Origin: JALEFZ01 sp039817415
Lineage (GTDB): Bacteria > Bacteroidota > Bacteroidia > J057
NCBI GenBank assembly: GCA_039817415.1
Contig: JBCBVV010000006.1
Location: forward strand, 62,001-126,000
Direction of reading: 5' to 3'
DNA: 64,000 nucleotides
Position 1 is the stretch's first letter; each line of letters starts with the position of its first letter. Shown piece by piece: positions 15,805-24,740 of this stretch. The notes under the pieces were generated by a model, which made no database searches, was not told the origin of the DNA, and saw only the letters and a program-made list of their open reading frames with translations. The position numbers and the translations under genes were made by a program.

Positions 15805-16080
15805 TTATCTTCTTTTGTCTTTTTTACCTCCGTGCCCACGATAAGATCTGGTAGGCGCAAATTCTCCCAGCTTGTGTCCCACCATGTTTTCAGTGATGTA
15901 GACAGGGATAAATTTGTTTCCGTTGTGTACGGCGATGTTGTGTCCTACGAAATCAGGAGATATCATAGATCTTCTCGCCCAGGTCTTGATCATGCGCTTC
16001 TTACCGCTATCATTCATGGCCAGTACTTTTCTCTCCAGTTTTGGATCGACAAAGGGGCCTTTTTTCAACGATCTTGCCAT
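15805..16080 (-). CDS. rpsS: 30S ribosomal protein S19
   Basis: A 91-residue 30S head protein. MARSLKKGPFVDPKLERKVL, HNIAVHNGNKFIPVYITENM and the end FAPTRSYRGHGGKKDKRR are all standard. It lies between rplB and rplV. Confidence 0.98.
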   Translation of the reverse strand: MARSLKKGPFVDPKLERKVLAMNDSGKKRMIKTWARRSMISPDFVGHNIAVHNGNKFIPVYITENMVGHKLGEFAPTRSYRGHGGKKDKRR

Positions 16081-16147
16081 CGTAATTCGGTTTTTCTGAG
16101 TAAATTTTTATGACTCTGCATGGGGAAGTGAACCTCCCCTTGCCTAA

Positions 16148-16975
16148 TTATCTTTTCTTCTTGCGGCTGATGATCAGACGGCTAGAATGCTTCTTCTTGG
16201 CACGTGTCTTCTTACCTTTGGCAGCCAATCCGTTTCTGTTACGAGGGATACCACCTGAAGCACGTCCTTCACCACCACCCATTGGGTGATCAACTGGGTT
16301 CATGGCTACACCTCTAACTCTAGGTCTGCGACCTTTCCAGCGCATACGTCCAGCCTTACCCAATACAACGTTCTGATGATCAGAGTTACCTACTGTCCCT
16401 ACAGTAGCCATACACTCTGCCAATACCATTCTTGTTTCACCTGAAGGCAATCTTAGGATAGCATACTTTCCTTCCTTTGCAGTCAGGTTAGCGTATGTTC
16501 CTGCCCCTCTGGCCATCATTCCTCCTCTGGTTGGATAAAGCTCAATATTGTGAACAATAGTACCCAGAGGCATATTTTTAAGCTTCATTGCATTTCCAAC
16601 CTTCGGCTCTACAGACTCACCAGAGATGACTGTTTGACCTACTTCGATTTTGGCTGGTGCAACGATATAGCGCTTTTCCCCATCCTCATACTGAAGCAGT
16701 GCGATGTTAGCTGTACGGTTTGGATCGTACTCGATAGCTACCACTGTAGCAGGGATATCAAACTTATCACGCTTGAAGTCGATGATACGGTAGCGACGCT
16801 TATGTCCACCACCACGCTGGCGTACCGTCATGCGACCGACGTTGTTACGTCCACCTGATTTTTTCAGGGCAGTCGTCAAAGACTTTTCTGGCTTGGTCTT
16901 CGTGATTTCATCGAAGCGCAGCAGCTGAGTCGTTCTCTGACTGGGAGTTACCGGTTTTAGCTTACGAACTGCCAT
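16148..16975 (-). CDS. rplB: 50S ribosomal protein L2
   Basis: A 275-residue protein needed for subunit association and peptidyl transferase. RMTVRQRGGGHKRRYRIIDF, ANLTAKEGKYAILRLPSGE and the functional-loop region GVAMNPVDHPMGGGEGRASG are all intact. It is followed by rpsS and preceded by rplW, with a 71-base gap. Confidence 0.98.
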   Translation of the reverse strand: MAVRKLKPVTPSQRTTQLLRFDEITKTKPEKSLTTALKKSGGRNNVGRMTVRQRGGGHKRRYRIIDFKRDKFDIPATVVAIEYDPNRTANIALLQYEDGEKRYIVAPAKIEVGQTVISGESVEPKVGNAMKLKNMPLGTIVHNIELYPTRGGMMARGAGTYANLTAKEGKYAILRLPSGETRMVLAECMATVGTVGNSDHQNVVLGKAGRMRWKGRRPRVRGVAMNPVDHPMGGGEGRASGGIPRNRNGLAAKGKKTRAKKKHSSRLIISRKKKR

Positions 16976-17046
16976 TGTATTCTTTTTATTTCTCAGTATC
17001 CCATCCCCTCATTCGGCGCTCTATTCGGGATACTTTGTTGCTAATC

Positions 17047-17340
17047 TTAAATGTGTTGATAGAAGTCGATTTCATGTCCATCCTTCAGGGTAATGATAGC
17101 CTTCTTATAGTTTGAAGACTTACCTCTGATGATGCCTTTTTTGGTGAATCGCTGACGACGCTTTCCGCGAACGATCATGGTATTGATCTGCTCAACTTCC
17201 ACCTCATACATATTCTCAACAGCCTCTTTGATCTGATCTTTGGATGCTTTCAAATCCACCTCAAACCCATACTTATTGAGGCCACGCTCTTGGAAGAGAG
17301 ACGTCTTTTCTGTGATAATGGGTCGTTTCAGTACACTCAT
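17047..17340 (-). CDS. rplW: 50S ribosomal protein L23
   Basis: A 97-residue exit-tunnel protein and docking site for trigger factor and SRP. LKRPIITEKTSLFQERG and YEVEVEQINTMIVRGKRRQR are typical. It lies 4 bases after rplD. Confidence 0.97.
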   Translation of the reverse strand: MSVLKRPIITEKTSLFQERGLNKYGFEVDLKASKDQIKEAVENMYEVEVEQINTMIVRGKRRQRFTKKGIIRGKSSNYKKAIITLKDGHEIDFYQHI

Positions 17341-17344
17341 GATC

Positions 17345-17980
17345 CTAGTTGGCTAATTTATCATTGATAGATTTCAGCGCATCCTCAGTCAATACCAGCG
17401 TATCTGCAAGCAGAATGTCGTATGTGCTGATGTCGGAAGCGTTCATGACGTTCTTTTTGGGAATATTTCTTCCTGAGAGGTAGATATTTTTATTATCACC
17501 TTCTACTACAAAAAGGACTTTTTTCGAGGTCAATTCGAGGGCGTTCATGATGCTCAGGAACTCTTTGGTTTTGGGAGCTTCCATAGAGAAGTTCTCCACT
17601 ACACAAATTCCTTCTTCACGGGCCTTATAGGTAAGGGCGCTTTTGCGAGCGAGACTCTTTACCTTTTTATTCAATTTTGACTTGTACGTTCTGGGGCGAG
17701 GTCCAAAGATAGTACCACCACTTCTTGGGAAAAGAGGAGACTTTCTATCACCCTGACGAGCATTACCTGTACCCTTCTGGCGGAAAGGCTTCTTATTGGT
17801 ACCGCTCACTTCGCTACGCTCTTTTGATTTGGATGTACCCTGACGACGGTTTCTTTGGATGTATTTCACATCCAGATAGATCGCATGGTCATTGGGAGTT
17901 TCCAATCCAAAGACGGAATCCGCTAACTCAGCCGTTCTTCCGGTCTTTTTTCCTTCGATGCTAAATACTGCTACTTCCAT
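17345..17980 (-). CDS. rplD: 50S ribosomal protein L4
   Basis: A 211-residue protein whose extended loop reaches the exit tunnel. The loop segment KPFRQKGTGNARQGDRKSPL is clear near residue 66. In gamma-proteobacteria L4 also represses the S10 operon. The frame follows rplC by 4 bases. A hairpin upstream of rplC (18680-18707) would be a candidate control site, but that link is inference. Confidence 0.98.
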   Translation of the reverse strand: MEVAVFSIEGKKTGRTAELADSVFGLETPNDHAIYLDVKYIQRNRRQGTSKSKERSEVSGTNKKPFRQKGTGNARQGDRKSPLFPRSGGTIFGPRPRTYKSKLNKKVKSLARKSALTYKAREEGICVVENFSMEAPKTKEFLSIMNALELTSKKVLFVVEGDNKNIYLSGRNIPKKNVMNASDISTYDILLADTLVLTEDALKSINDKLAN

Positions 17981-17984
17981 CTTC

Positions 17985-18626
17985 TTACTTCTCGATTATA
18001 ACGTAGGCTCCTTTGTGTCCTGGTACAGAACCAGAAACTACGAGGAGATTCTTTTCTGGAATTACCTTCAAAACTTTCAAGTTTTGAACTTTTACGCGGC
18101 TGTTACCAGTACGGCCACCCATTCTCATTCCCTTAAATACACGGGAAGGGGTAGAAGCGTTACCGATAGATCCTGGAGCACGCTCTCTGTTGTGCTGACC
18201 GTGTGTACGGCCACCTACACCTGCAAATCCGTGTCTTTTCACTACCCCTTGGAAACCTTTACCTTTTGAGATTCCCACTACGTCTACAAAATCTCCTTCT
18301 TCGAAGATGTCAACGCTTACGGTATCTCCTAGGTTCAGCTCAAGATTGTCGGAGGAGAAGTCAAACTCTACCAACTTTCTTTTGGGAGTTGTTCCGGATT
18401 TATCGAAATGGCCCTTCAAGGGCTTAGGTGTATTCTTTTCTTTGCGTTCGTCAAAGGCCAGCTGGATCGCGTCATAGCCATCGCACTTGCCATTGTCCCT
18501 TGGCTCAGCAGATTTAATCTGAGTAACCACATTGGGCTCGGCGTATATAAGGGTGCAGGCGATGTTCTTGCGATTTTCGTCGAAAATGCTGGTCATCCCT
18601 ACTTTCTTACCTATGATTCCTGCCAT
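17985..18626 (-). CDS. rplC: 50S ribosomal protein L3
   Basis: A 213-residue early-assembly protein. It starts MAGIIGKKVGMTSIFDENRK; the long loop has RHGFAGVGGRTHGQHNRERA and GSIGNASTPSRVFKGMRMGG, the region that reaches the peptidyl transferase centre. The gap of 118 bases to rpsJ is the largest inside this part of the cluster and holds a GC-rich hairpin. Confidence 0.98.
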   Translation of the reverse strand: MAGIIGKKVGMTSIFDENRKNIACTLIYAEPNVVTQIKSAEPRDNGKCDGYDAIQLAFDERKEKNTPKPLKGHFDKSGTTPKRKLVEFDFSSDNLELNLGDTVSVDIFEEGDFVDVVGISKGKGFQGVVKRHGFAGVGGRTHGQHNRERAPGSIGNASTPSRVFKGMRMGGRTGNSRVKVQNLKVLKVIPEKNLLVVSGSVPGHKGAYVIIEK

Positions 18627-18679
18627 CTTTTTTGGGATTAATAATTTCTAAATTCTCGAACCACATTTTCTAGGACAGG

Positions 18680-18707
18680 GTGCTCCGGCTTTTCATGGCC
18701 GGAGCAC
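18680..18707. other. GC-rich hairpin in the rpsJ-rplC gap
   Basis: A perfect 10-bp stem, GTGCTCCGGC (18680-18689) with GCCGGAGCAC (18698-18707), with an 8-nt loop. On the plus strand it is followed by a run of seven T (18709-18715), so it has intrinsic-terminator form antisense to the operon. On the coding strand the uridine run is missing, so it should not stop operon transcription. There it could serve as a processing or regulatory element. Confidence 0.6.
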
Positions 18708-18744
18708 ATTTTTTTCCCAGAAAAATCGTGTTCAACCAGTGGTC

Positions 18745-19050
18745 TCACACTTTGATTTCAACATCCACTCCACTAGGGAGTTCCAATTTCATCAGTACAT
18801 CGACGGTCTTGGAGCTTGAGCTAAAGATGTCGATCAATCTCTTGTAAGAACTAATCTCAAACTGCTCTCGTGATTTTTTATTCACGTGTGGAGAGCGGTT
18901 CACTGTAATGATAGAACGTTCTGTTGGTAACGGGATCGGTCCACTCACGATGGCGCCGGTGGACTTCACCGTACGTACGATCTTCTCGGCAGACTTATCT
19001 ACCAGATTGTGATCATACGATTTCAGTTTAATTCGAATCTTCTGGGTCAT
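18745..19050 (-). CDS. rpsJ: 30S ribosomal protein S10
   Basis: A 101-residue 30S head protein; NusE in antitermination complexes of other bacteria. RIKLKSYDHNLVDKSAEKIV, GPIPLPTERSIITVNRSPHV and KLELPSGVDVEIKV are family landmarks. It lies 48 bases after fusA. No tuf gene intervenes, unlike the str operon of enterobacteria. Confidence 0.98.
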   Translation of the reverse strand: MTQKIRIKLKSYDHNLVDKSAEKIVRTVKSTGAIVSGPIPLPTERSIITVNRSPHVNKKSREQFEISSYKRLIDIFSSSSKTVDVLMKLELPSGVDVEIKV

Positions 19051-19098
19051 TTTCTTTTCAGATTAGAGCCAAACGGCTCAGATGACTTATATCTTCAA

Positions 19099-21204
19099 TT
19101 AGGCGCCTTTGATTTTGGCGACTACTTCCTCCTGAATATTACGTGGAGTTGGATCGTAGTGAGAAAACTGCATGGTAGAGTTGGCACGACCAGAAGAGAT
19201 CGTACGAAGGTCAGTTACATAACCGAACAACTCTGAAAGTGGAACCATAGCCTTAACGACTTTGGAGTTTCCACGGTCTCCCATGTTCTCGATTTTTCCA
19301 CGACGACGGTTCATATCTCCTACTACATTACCCATGAATTCCTCAGGAGTAACTACCTCAACAGCCATGATTGGCTCCATCAGTACAGGATTACACTTCG
19401 GTGCAGCAGCTTTGAAACCAAGCTTCGCGGCCTGCTCGAAAGACAGCTGATCGGAGTCAACCTGGTGGAATGATCCAAAGAAGAGTCTAATTTTCATAGG
19501 CTCCATTGGGTATCCAGCCAGCACACCTTCATTCATCACTTGCTTGAAGCCTTTCTGAACAGATGGGATAAATTCCTTAGGAATCGCACCACCTTTCACT
19601 TCGTCAACAAATACAAGATCTTGTCCTTCTTCGATGTCATCACCAGCAGGTCCAATTTCGAACTGAATGTCCGCGAATTTACCACGACCACCGGTCTGCT
19701 TCTTATATGTTTCGCGGTGCTCAGTGTTAGTAGTAAGGGCCTCACGGTAAGATACCATTGGGGCACCCTGGTTTACTTCCACTTTGAACTCACGACGTAG
19801 ACGGTCAACGATGATCTCAAGGTGAAGCTCACCCATACCAGCGATAATAGTCTGTCCAGTTTCTTCATCAGTGCTTACGTTGAAGGTTGGATCCTCCTCA
19901 GAAAGCTTGGCAAGTCCTACACCTAGTTTGTCCTGGTCTTTCTGCGTCTTAGGCTCAATTGCCAGACGGATTACTGGATCAGGGAAGTCCATTGACTCAA
20001 GTGTCAGCGGATTGTCAATATCGGTCAGGGTATCACCTGTCTTAATGTTCTTGAAGCCAACTCCGGCTGCAATATCACCTGCTTCTACCTTTTCGATTTG
20101 CTCCTGCTTATTGGAGTGCATCTGAAGGATACGAGAGATACGTTCTTTTTTACCTGTACGGTTGTTCAAAATGTAAGAACCACCATTTAAGGTACCAGAG
20201 TAACAGCGGAAGAAGCACAAACGACCTACGTAAGGGTCAGTTGCAATCTTAAATGCCAAGGCTGCAAAAGGTCCATCTTTGTCTGCCGTTCTCTGCTCAG
20301 TCTCTCCTGTTTCAGGATTTACCCCTTCGATAGGAGGCATATCCAATGGAGAAGGAAGCAGGTAACATACAGCATCAAGAACAGCCTGTACACCTTTGTT
20401 TTTGAAGGCAGATCCACACATCATAGGTAGGATTGCCATGTCCTGTACGGCAGAACGAAGGGCGTTGATGATTTCCTCACGAGTAATGCTGTCGGGATCC
20501 TCGAAGAATTTCTCCATGATCTCTTCATCATACTCAGCTACAGCTTCGACCATCTTTTCTCTCCACTCAGCTACAGTATCTACTAAATCTTCAGGAATGG
20601 GTACTTCTTCGTAAGTCATACCGAAGTCATCCTCATTCCAGATAATAGCTTTGTTGTCGATCAAGTCTACAACTCCTTTGAACTCCTGCTCAGCACCGAT
20701 AGGTACCTGAATAGGAACTGCGTTACCGCTAAGCATATCGTTGATCTGCTTAACAACCTCAAAGAAATCTGCACCTGAACGGTCCATTTTATTCACAAAC
20801 CCGATACGGGGTACGTGGTATTTTTCAGCTTGGCGCCAAACTGTCTCTGACTGAGGCTCAACCCCGGATACAGCACAGTATAGCATTACAGCACCATCTA
20901 ATACACGTAGGGAACGCTCTACCTCTACGGTAAAGTCCACGTGACCAGGAGTATCAATGATATTGATACGGTGTTGCTTGTCCTCGAAATTCCAGAAACA
21001 AGTAGTTGCCGCAGATGTAATCGTAATACCACGCTCCTGCTCCTGCTCCATCCAGTCCATAGTGGCTGCACCATCGTGTACCTCACCAATTTTGTGAGAG
21101 ATACCGGTGTAGAACAGAACGCGTTCTGTGGTAGTAGTCTTACCAGCATCAATGTGCGCAGAGATGCCGATGTTGCGGGTGTCTTTAAGAGGTACCTTTG
21201 CCAT
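19099..21204 (-). CDS. fusA: Elongation factor G
   Basis: A 701-residue translocation GTPase. The G motifs are present: P-loop AHIDAGKTTTTE near residue 16, DTPGHVDF near 85 and NKMDRSG near 139. Domain II, III (RLSEED-like ALAKLSEEDPTFNV region), IV (PMVSYREALT) and V (GDMNRRRGKIENMGDRGNSK) follow in order. The full length and the order rpsL-rpsG-fusA support housekeeping EF-G rather than a paralogue. Confidence 0.98.
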   Translation of the reverse strand: MAKVPLKDTRNIGISAHIDAGKTTTTERVLFYTGISHKIGEVHDGAATMDWMEQEQERGITITSAATTCFWNFEDKQHRINIIDTPGHVDFTVEVERSLRVLDGAVMLYCAVSGVEPQSETVWRQAEKYHVPRIGFVNKMDRSGADFFEVVKQINDMLSGNAVPIQVPIGAEQEFKGVVDLIDNKAIIWNEDDFGMTYEEVPIPEDLVDTVAEWREKMVEAVAEYDEEIMEKFFEDPDSITREEIINALRSAVQDMAILPMMCGSAFKNKGVQAVLDAVCYLLPSPLDMPPIEGVNPETGETEQRTADKDGPFAALAFKIATDPYVGRLCFFRCYSGTLNGGSYILNNRTGKKERISRILQMHSNKQEQIEKVEAGDIAAGVGFKNIKTGDTLTDIDNPLTLESMDFPDPVIRLAIEPKTQKDQDKLGVGLAKLSEEDPTFNVSTDEETGQTIIAGMGELHLEIIVDRLRREFKVEVNQGAPMVSYREALTTNTEHRETYKKQTGGRGKFADIQFEIGPAGDDIEEGQDLVFVDEVKGGAIPKEFIPSVQKGFKQVMNEGVLAGYPMEPMKIRLFFGSFHQVDSDQLSFEQAAKLGFKAAAPKCNPVLMEPIMAVEVVTPEEFMGNVVGDMNRRRGKIENMGDRGNSKVVKAMVPLSELFGYVTDLRTISSGRANSTMQFSHYDPTPRNIQEEVVAKIKGA

Positions 21205-21256
21205 GATTAAATTGCCTCGTTATTCTTGTAAAAGTGTTGAAGCGAATGAAAAAAAA

Positions 21257-21724
21257 TTAAAATCTGAAGTGAGAGAATGCTTTGTTGGCTTCAGCCATAC
21301 GGTGCGTATCCTCTTTCTTCTTAACTGCAGCTCCTTCACCACGAGAAGCAGCGATTAGCTCTGCAGCAAGTTTCTCTTTCATGGATTTACCATTACGCGT
21401 TTTAGCGTAGTTGATGATCCAACGGAATCCAAGACCTTCTTTACGCTTGGCAGAAACTTCAATGGGTACCTGAAAGGTAGATCCCCCTACACGGCGGCTT
21501 TTCACCTCCACTGAAGGAGATACGTTTTGAAGCGCTGCTTTAAATACTTCTAATCCACTCTCCTCTGTGCGCTTCTCGATTACCTCCATTGCTCCGTAGA
21601 AGATGCCATAGGCTGTACTCTTCTTACCGTCACTCATGAGGTTATTCACAAACTTTGTTACGATTTGAGATCCATATCTAGGATCTGGAACCGTCTTTCT
21701 CTGTTTTGCTCTAGACTTTCTCAT
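21257..21724 (-). CDS. rpsG: 30S ribosomal protein S7
   Basis: A 155-residue primary 16S rRNA binder of the head; in E. coli it regulates the str operon between rpsL and rpsG. MRKSRAKQRKTVPDPRYGSQ and VEVKSRRVGGSTFQVPIEVS are typical. The start overlaps the rpsL stop by one base (TAATG), so translation is coupled and there is no room for an E. coli-style intercistronic S7 site. Confidence 0.98.
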   Translation of the reverse strand: MRKSRAKQRKTVPDPRYGSQIVTKFVNNLMSDGKKSTAYGIFYGAMEVIEKRTEESGLEVFKAALQNVSPSVEVKSRRVGGSTFQVPIEVSAKRKEGLGFRWIINYAKTRNGKSMKEKLAAELIAASRGEGAAVKKKEDTHRMAEANKAFSHFRF

Positions 21725-22107
21725 TAGCTCTTAGGTGCTTTTGGTCGTTTAGCTCCATATTTTGAACGTCCCTGCATACGGCCGTCTACACCGGCTGTAT
21801 CCAATGCTCCACGTACTACGTGATAACGTACACCTGGAAGGTCCTTTACACGACCTCCACGTACCAGCACAATTGAGTGCTCCTGCAAGTTGTGGCCCTC
21901 ACCACCGATATAGGCATTTACCTCGTTACCATTGGTCAAACGCACACGAGCCACCTTACGAAGCGCTGAGTTAGGCTTCTTAGGTGTGGTAGTGTACACA
22001 CGAAGACAAACACCTCTTCTTTGAGGGTTTCTTTGAAGCGCCGGAGATTTGGATTTCCAAACCTTGTCGGTTCTTCCTTTTCTTACTAGTTGTTGAATTG
22101 TAGGCAT
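21724..22107 (-). CDS. rpsL: 30S ribosomal protein S12
   Basis: A 127-residue decoding-centre protein. VYTTTPKKPNSALRKVARVR includes the Lys of the first streptomycin-resistance hotspot in its sensitive form, and RGGRVKDLPGVRYHVVRGAL carries the second. It is the first gene of the supercluster, preceded by a long structured leader. Confidence 0.98.
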   Translation of the reverse strand: MPTIQQLVRKGRTDKVWKSKSPALQRNPQRRGVCLRVYTTTPKKPNSALRKVARVRLTNGNEVNAYIGGEGHNLQEHSIVLVRGGRVKDLPGVRYHVVRGALDTAGVDGRMQGRSKYGAKRPKAPKS

Positions 22108-22401
22108 ACTAGTGTTACCAAATATTTTGTGACGAAAACATCGCCTGATTTCCTAAATGAAATGAGGTGTCCTGGAAAATTACTGTAGGTAAGAAGGAAG
22201 GTGAGTGATAGTGAGACAGGTAGGTGTCAGGCAGTCGATAATGATTCCTATCAGGGATCATCGTTTTTTGTACGACTAATTCTCTCTACACTGTTCCTCA
22301 CTATCCTTCCGGGATACCCTAAATGCGCATTGCCATGAAGGACAGTTCTCATTTTTGAAACCCAATCAGCAGATATCCGTAGGAATGCCGCTCAGATTGG
22401 G
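22108..22401 (-). promoter_or_regulatory. Structured 5' leader of the str/ribosomal operon
   Basis: This 294-base stretch between the predicted start site (about 22399) and the rpsL ATG has no gene. It can form three hairpins. The first has CCCAATC/GATTGGG closing 22361-22401 at the 5' end of the RNA. The second is a 10-bp stem at 22300-22309 with 22337-22346 (one G-U). The third is an 8-bp stem at 22241-22248 with 22254-22261. The third is followed on the plus strand by six T (22264-22269), so it also looks like an antisense terminator. A leader this long suggests autogenous control by S12, S7 or another operon product, or attenuation; that is inference. Confidence 0.6.
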
Positions 22402-22405
22402 ATTG

Positions 22406-22436
22406 CAAATGTCGGAATTAAATTCTGAAAATCAAA
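22406..22436 (-). promoter_or_regulatory. Promoter of the ribosomal supercluster
   Basis: Read on the minus strand, TTTG (22433-22436) is followed after exactly 19 bases by GACATTTG (22406-22413), one mismatch from TAnnTTTG. Transcription would start near 22399, giving rpsL a leader of about 290 nt. The stop end of the MBOAT gene lies 43 bases further on. Confidence 0.7.
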
Positions 22437-22478
22437 AGGGCACTGAGAAAAAAAGAGTAGTTTCTACAAATTACCCTG

Positions 22479-23900
22479 CTAGAAGCGATAATATATAAAG
22501 GGAGAATAGTCAGATACCATAATTTCTGTAGATGCCAACCACAGTAATACAACGATAATCAAGGTTTGTACCCATTGGTATACTGGTTTTTCTTTAGAGG
22601 CAAACATACTCCTGAATCCTTTCCTCACAGAAGGGATCAATGGTAGCCAGACCAAGATCCCCGCCACCATCAAGATGCCTACAAATTCAGTACTCAACAT
22701 AGGCCATTCCCCCTCCCCTTTATAAAGCTCTTTATAAAATTGGATTGCTTGTCCAAGGCTTTCGGCTCGAAACAATACCCAGGACATCATAGCAGCCCAA
22801 AAGGTAAATAGAACTGCGGGGAGCCAACCTACCTTCTTCCAGAAGTTTCCCCATAACATACGATCCAAGGTAAGGAAGAGGCCATGAAAAGCTCCCCAAG
22901 CCACAAAGTTCCAACTAGCCCCATGCCAAAAACCCGAGATAAGAAAGACCAACCATAGGTTGATATAGGTTCTCGTCCCACCTATCCTGTTTCCTCCAAG
23001 CGGGATATAGAGATAATCCCTCATCCAGTTGCTAAGTGTCATATGCCATCTCCGCCAGAATTCTGTCATCGTTCTGGCGATATAGGGGAAGTTGAAATTT
23101 TCTGGAAAATTAAATCCCATCATTCTCCCCATACCAATAGCCATATCCGAGTAGCCAGAGAAATCAAAGTATATCTGAAAGGTATATGCTAAGATAATGA
23201 TCCATGCATAAGGTGTCCCTGGCTCAAAGCCCTCGGCAGACATCATATAAAATACTTTATCTACCTCTCTCCCTAACACATCCGCAATCAGGACCTTTTT
23301 TCCTAAGCCAATAGCAAAACGCGTTAGACCTGCCAACCGCATTTCTAGATTCTCCTTGATGGAAGGTCGTTCTAGAATTTGTTCAGCTACTTCTTTGTAT
23401 CGAACAATAGGACCTGCAATCAATTGTGGAAAGAGCAAAACATATAAGGCGTAGTCCCACAGGTTTTCTGCCGCCGCTGCCTGTTTCCGATAAACATCTA
23501 CCAGATATGATATTTTCTGAAAGGTAAAAAAGGAAATACCAATGGGGAGCAAAACCTTCGTCCAGCTCCCTTCTTGCATGAAGCCTAACCAAACGAAATT
23601 TTCGACAAAGAAATTGGCGTATTTGAAATAGCCTAGAAGAGCTATGTTCAGCACAAGCCCCACCCAAAGCCATCTAAATTTGTACTTTGGGAGTTCTGCC
23701 TTATCAATTTTTTGGCCAATGATAAAATCAGCTATGATCCCAATCGTCACCCATCCTATAAAAGAGGGCGCCCCCCATACATAAAATCCAAGGCTACCAA
23801 CCAGCGCATATATATTCTTAGCTCCTTTAGGGATCAGGAAGTAACCCAGCAGAAAAATGGGTAAAAAATAAAATAAAAAGAGAGCAGAGCTAAAAACCAT
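22479..23900 (-). CDS. MBOAT-family O-acyltransferase (AlgI-like)
   Basis: A 473-residue polytopic membrane protein of the membrane-bound O-acyltransferase family, closest in pattern to AlgI/DltB-type enzymes that move acyl groups across the membrane for polysaccharide acetylation. Conserved features are FQKISYLVDVYR near residue 128, the PQLIAGPIVRY segment near 155, the FDFSGYSDMAIGMGRMMGFN stretch near 245, and GFWHGASWNFVAWGAFHG near 320, which contains the catalytic-type histidine. No partner such as AlgJ or AlgX is adjacent, so the acceptor is unknown. It points the same way as the str operon but has its stop just upstream of that promoter. Confidence 0.93.
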   Translation of the reverse strand: MVFSSALFLFYFLPIFLLGYFLIPKGAKNIYALVGSLGFYVWGAPSFIGWVTIGIIADFIIGQKIDKAELPKYKFRWLWVGLVLNIALLGYFKYANFFVENFVWLGFMQEGSWTKVLLPIGISFFTFQKISYLVDVYRKQAAAAENLWDYALYVLLFPQLIAGPIVRYKEVAEQILERPSIKENLEMRLAGLTRFAIGLGKKVLIADVLGREVDKVFYMMSAEGFEPGTPYAWIIILAYTFQIYFDFSGYSDMAIGMGRMMGFNFPENFNFPYIARTMTEFWRRWHMTLSNWMRDYLYIPLGGNRIGGTRTYINLWLVFLISGFWHGASWNFVAWGAFHGLFLTLDRMLWGNFWKKVGWLPAVLFTFWAAMMSWVLFRAESLGQAIQFYKELYKGEGEWPMLSTEFVGILMVAGILVWLPLIPSVRKGFRSMFASKEKPVYQWVQTLIIVVLLWLASTEIMVSDYSPFIYYRF

Positions 23901-24090
23901 GGATGGGAAGCATTCCGATTAGCTGGAAAGTTTTTCCAAAAAATATTGACGAATTTACAGATAAGAGGGGGATTTATGTCGAAAATAAATGGCAATCCTT
24001 AAAATCCTTAGTTTTTCCTGTATTTGCCCTTATTTTTGAAGCATCATACATGCAGAAATTCCTATTTCTACATGACATACCATCAAGGCT

Positions 24091-24729
24091 ATGAACAAAA
24101 AACTCCTCGTTTTTGATTTTGACGGCACCATTGCAGATACACTTAGTATCGCCCTAATCATAATAAATGAAATTGGGGAGGATTATGGTTGGCCAACATT
24201 AGACAAAGAGCAGTTTTTTGAATACAAGAAAAAGTCCACAAAAGAACTAATGGACATAGTAGGCCTTAAATATCGTCAACTCCCAAGGATTGTTCGTAGG
24301 TCAAGACGTGGATTCAAAAAACATATGAACAAGGTAAATCCCATTACGGGCATGCCTGAGGTTCTGGAGGAATTGAAAAAGCGTGGATACAGAATGGGTA
24401 TCCTCACCTCAAACACCCGTAAAAACGTCGAGAAATTCTTGGCCATTCATGGTCTAGATCATTTCGAATTCATTTATGCGCCTAATTCCTTATTTGGAAA
24501 GGCTCCTGTTCTCAAAAAAATCCTTCGTAGATATCACATGAAGGCAGAAGATGTCATCATGATTGGAGATGAGCACCGCGACCTTGATGCAGCCAATCAG
24601 GCAGGTGTAGATGGATTAGGTGTGTTATGGGGATTCCATACAGAAGAACAACTTGGAGAAGGCACACCAGTCAATATGTTGGAAAAGCCTAAGCAATTTC
24701 TTGACCTCTTCCCTAGCAAAGCCATCTAA
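24091..24729 (+). CDS. HAD-family hydrolase, phosphoglycolate phosphatase-like
   Basis: A 212-residue haloacid dehalogenase-superfamily phosphatase, subfamily with an alpha-helical cap. Motif I is FDFDGTIAD with the nucleophile Asp near residue 9. Motif II is GILTSNTRK, Lys of motif III lies in GKAPVLKKILRR, and motif IV is MIGDEHRDLDAANQAG. The cap region is unusually basic (LPRIVRRSRRGFKKHMNK). The substrate cannot be told from sequence. A TATTTTTG box ends 47 bases upstream of the ATG, but its -33 element is weak. It converges with the dehydrogenase gene at 24741, 11 bases away. Confidence 0.9.
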   Translation: MNKKLLVFDFDGTIADTLSIALIIINEIGEDYGWPTLDKEQFFEYKKKSTKELMDIVGLKYRQLPRIVRRSRRGFKKHMNKVNPITGMPEVLEELKKRGYRMGILTSNTRKNVEKFLAIHGLDHFEFIYAPNSLFGKAPVLKKILRRYHMKAEDVIMIGDEHRDLDAANQAGVDGLGVLWGFHTEEQLGEGTPVNMLEKPKQFLDLFPSKAI

Positions 24730-24740
24730 GTCTTAGCTCC

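Noticed and set aside
19051..19098. Missing tuf gene after fusA as a deletion
   Set aside because: Absence of tuf from the str section is usual in Bacteroidota, where it lies elsewhere.
22108..22120. AATATTTG box right before rpsL as its promoter
   Set aside because: It has no -33 partner and would place the start site almost on the ATG; the pair at 22406-22436 is much better.
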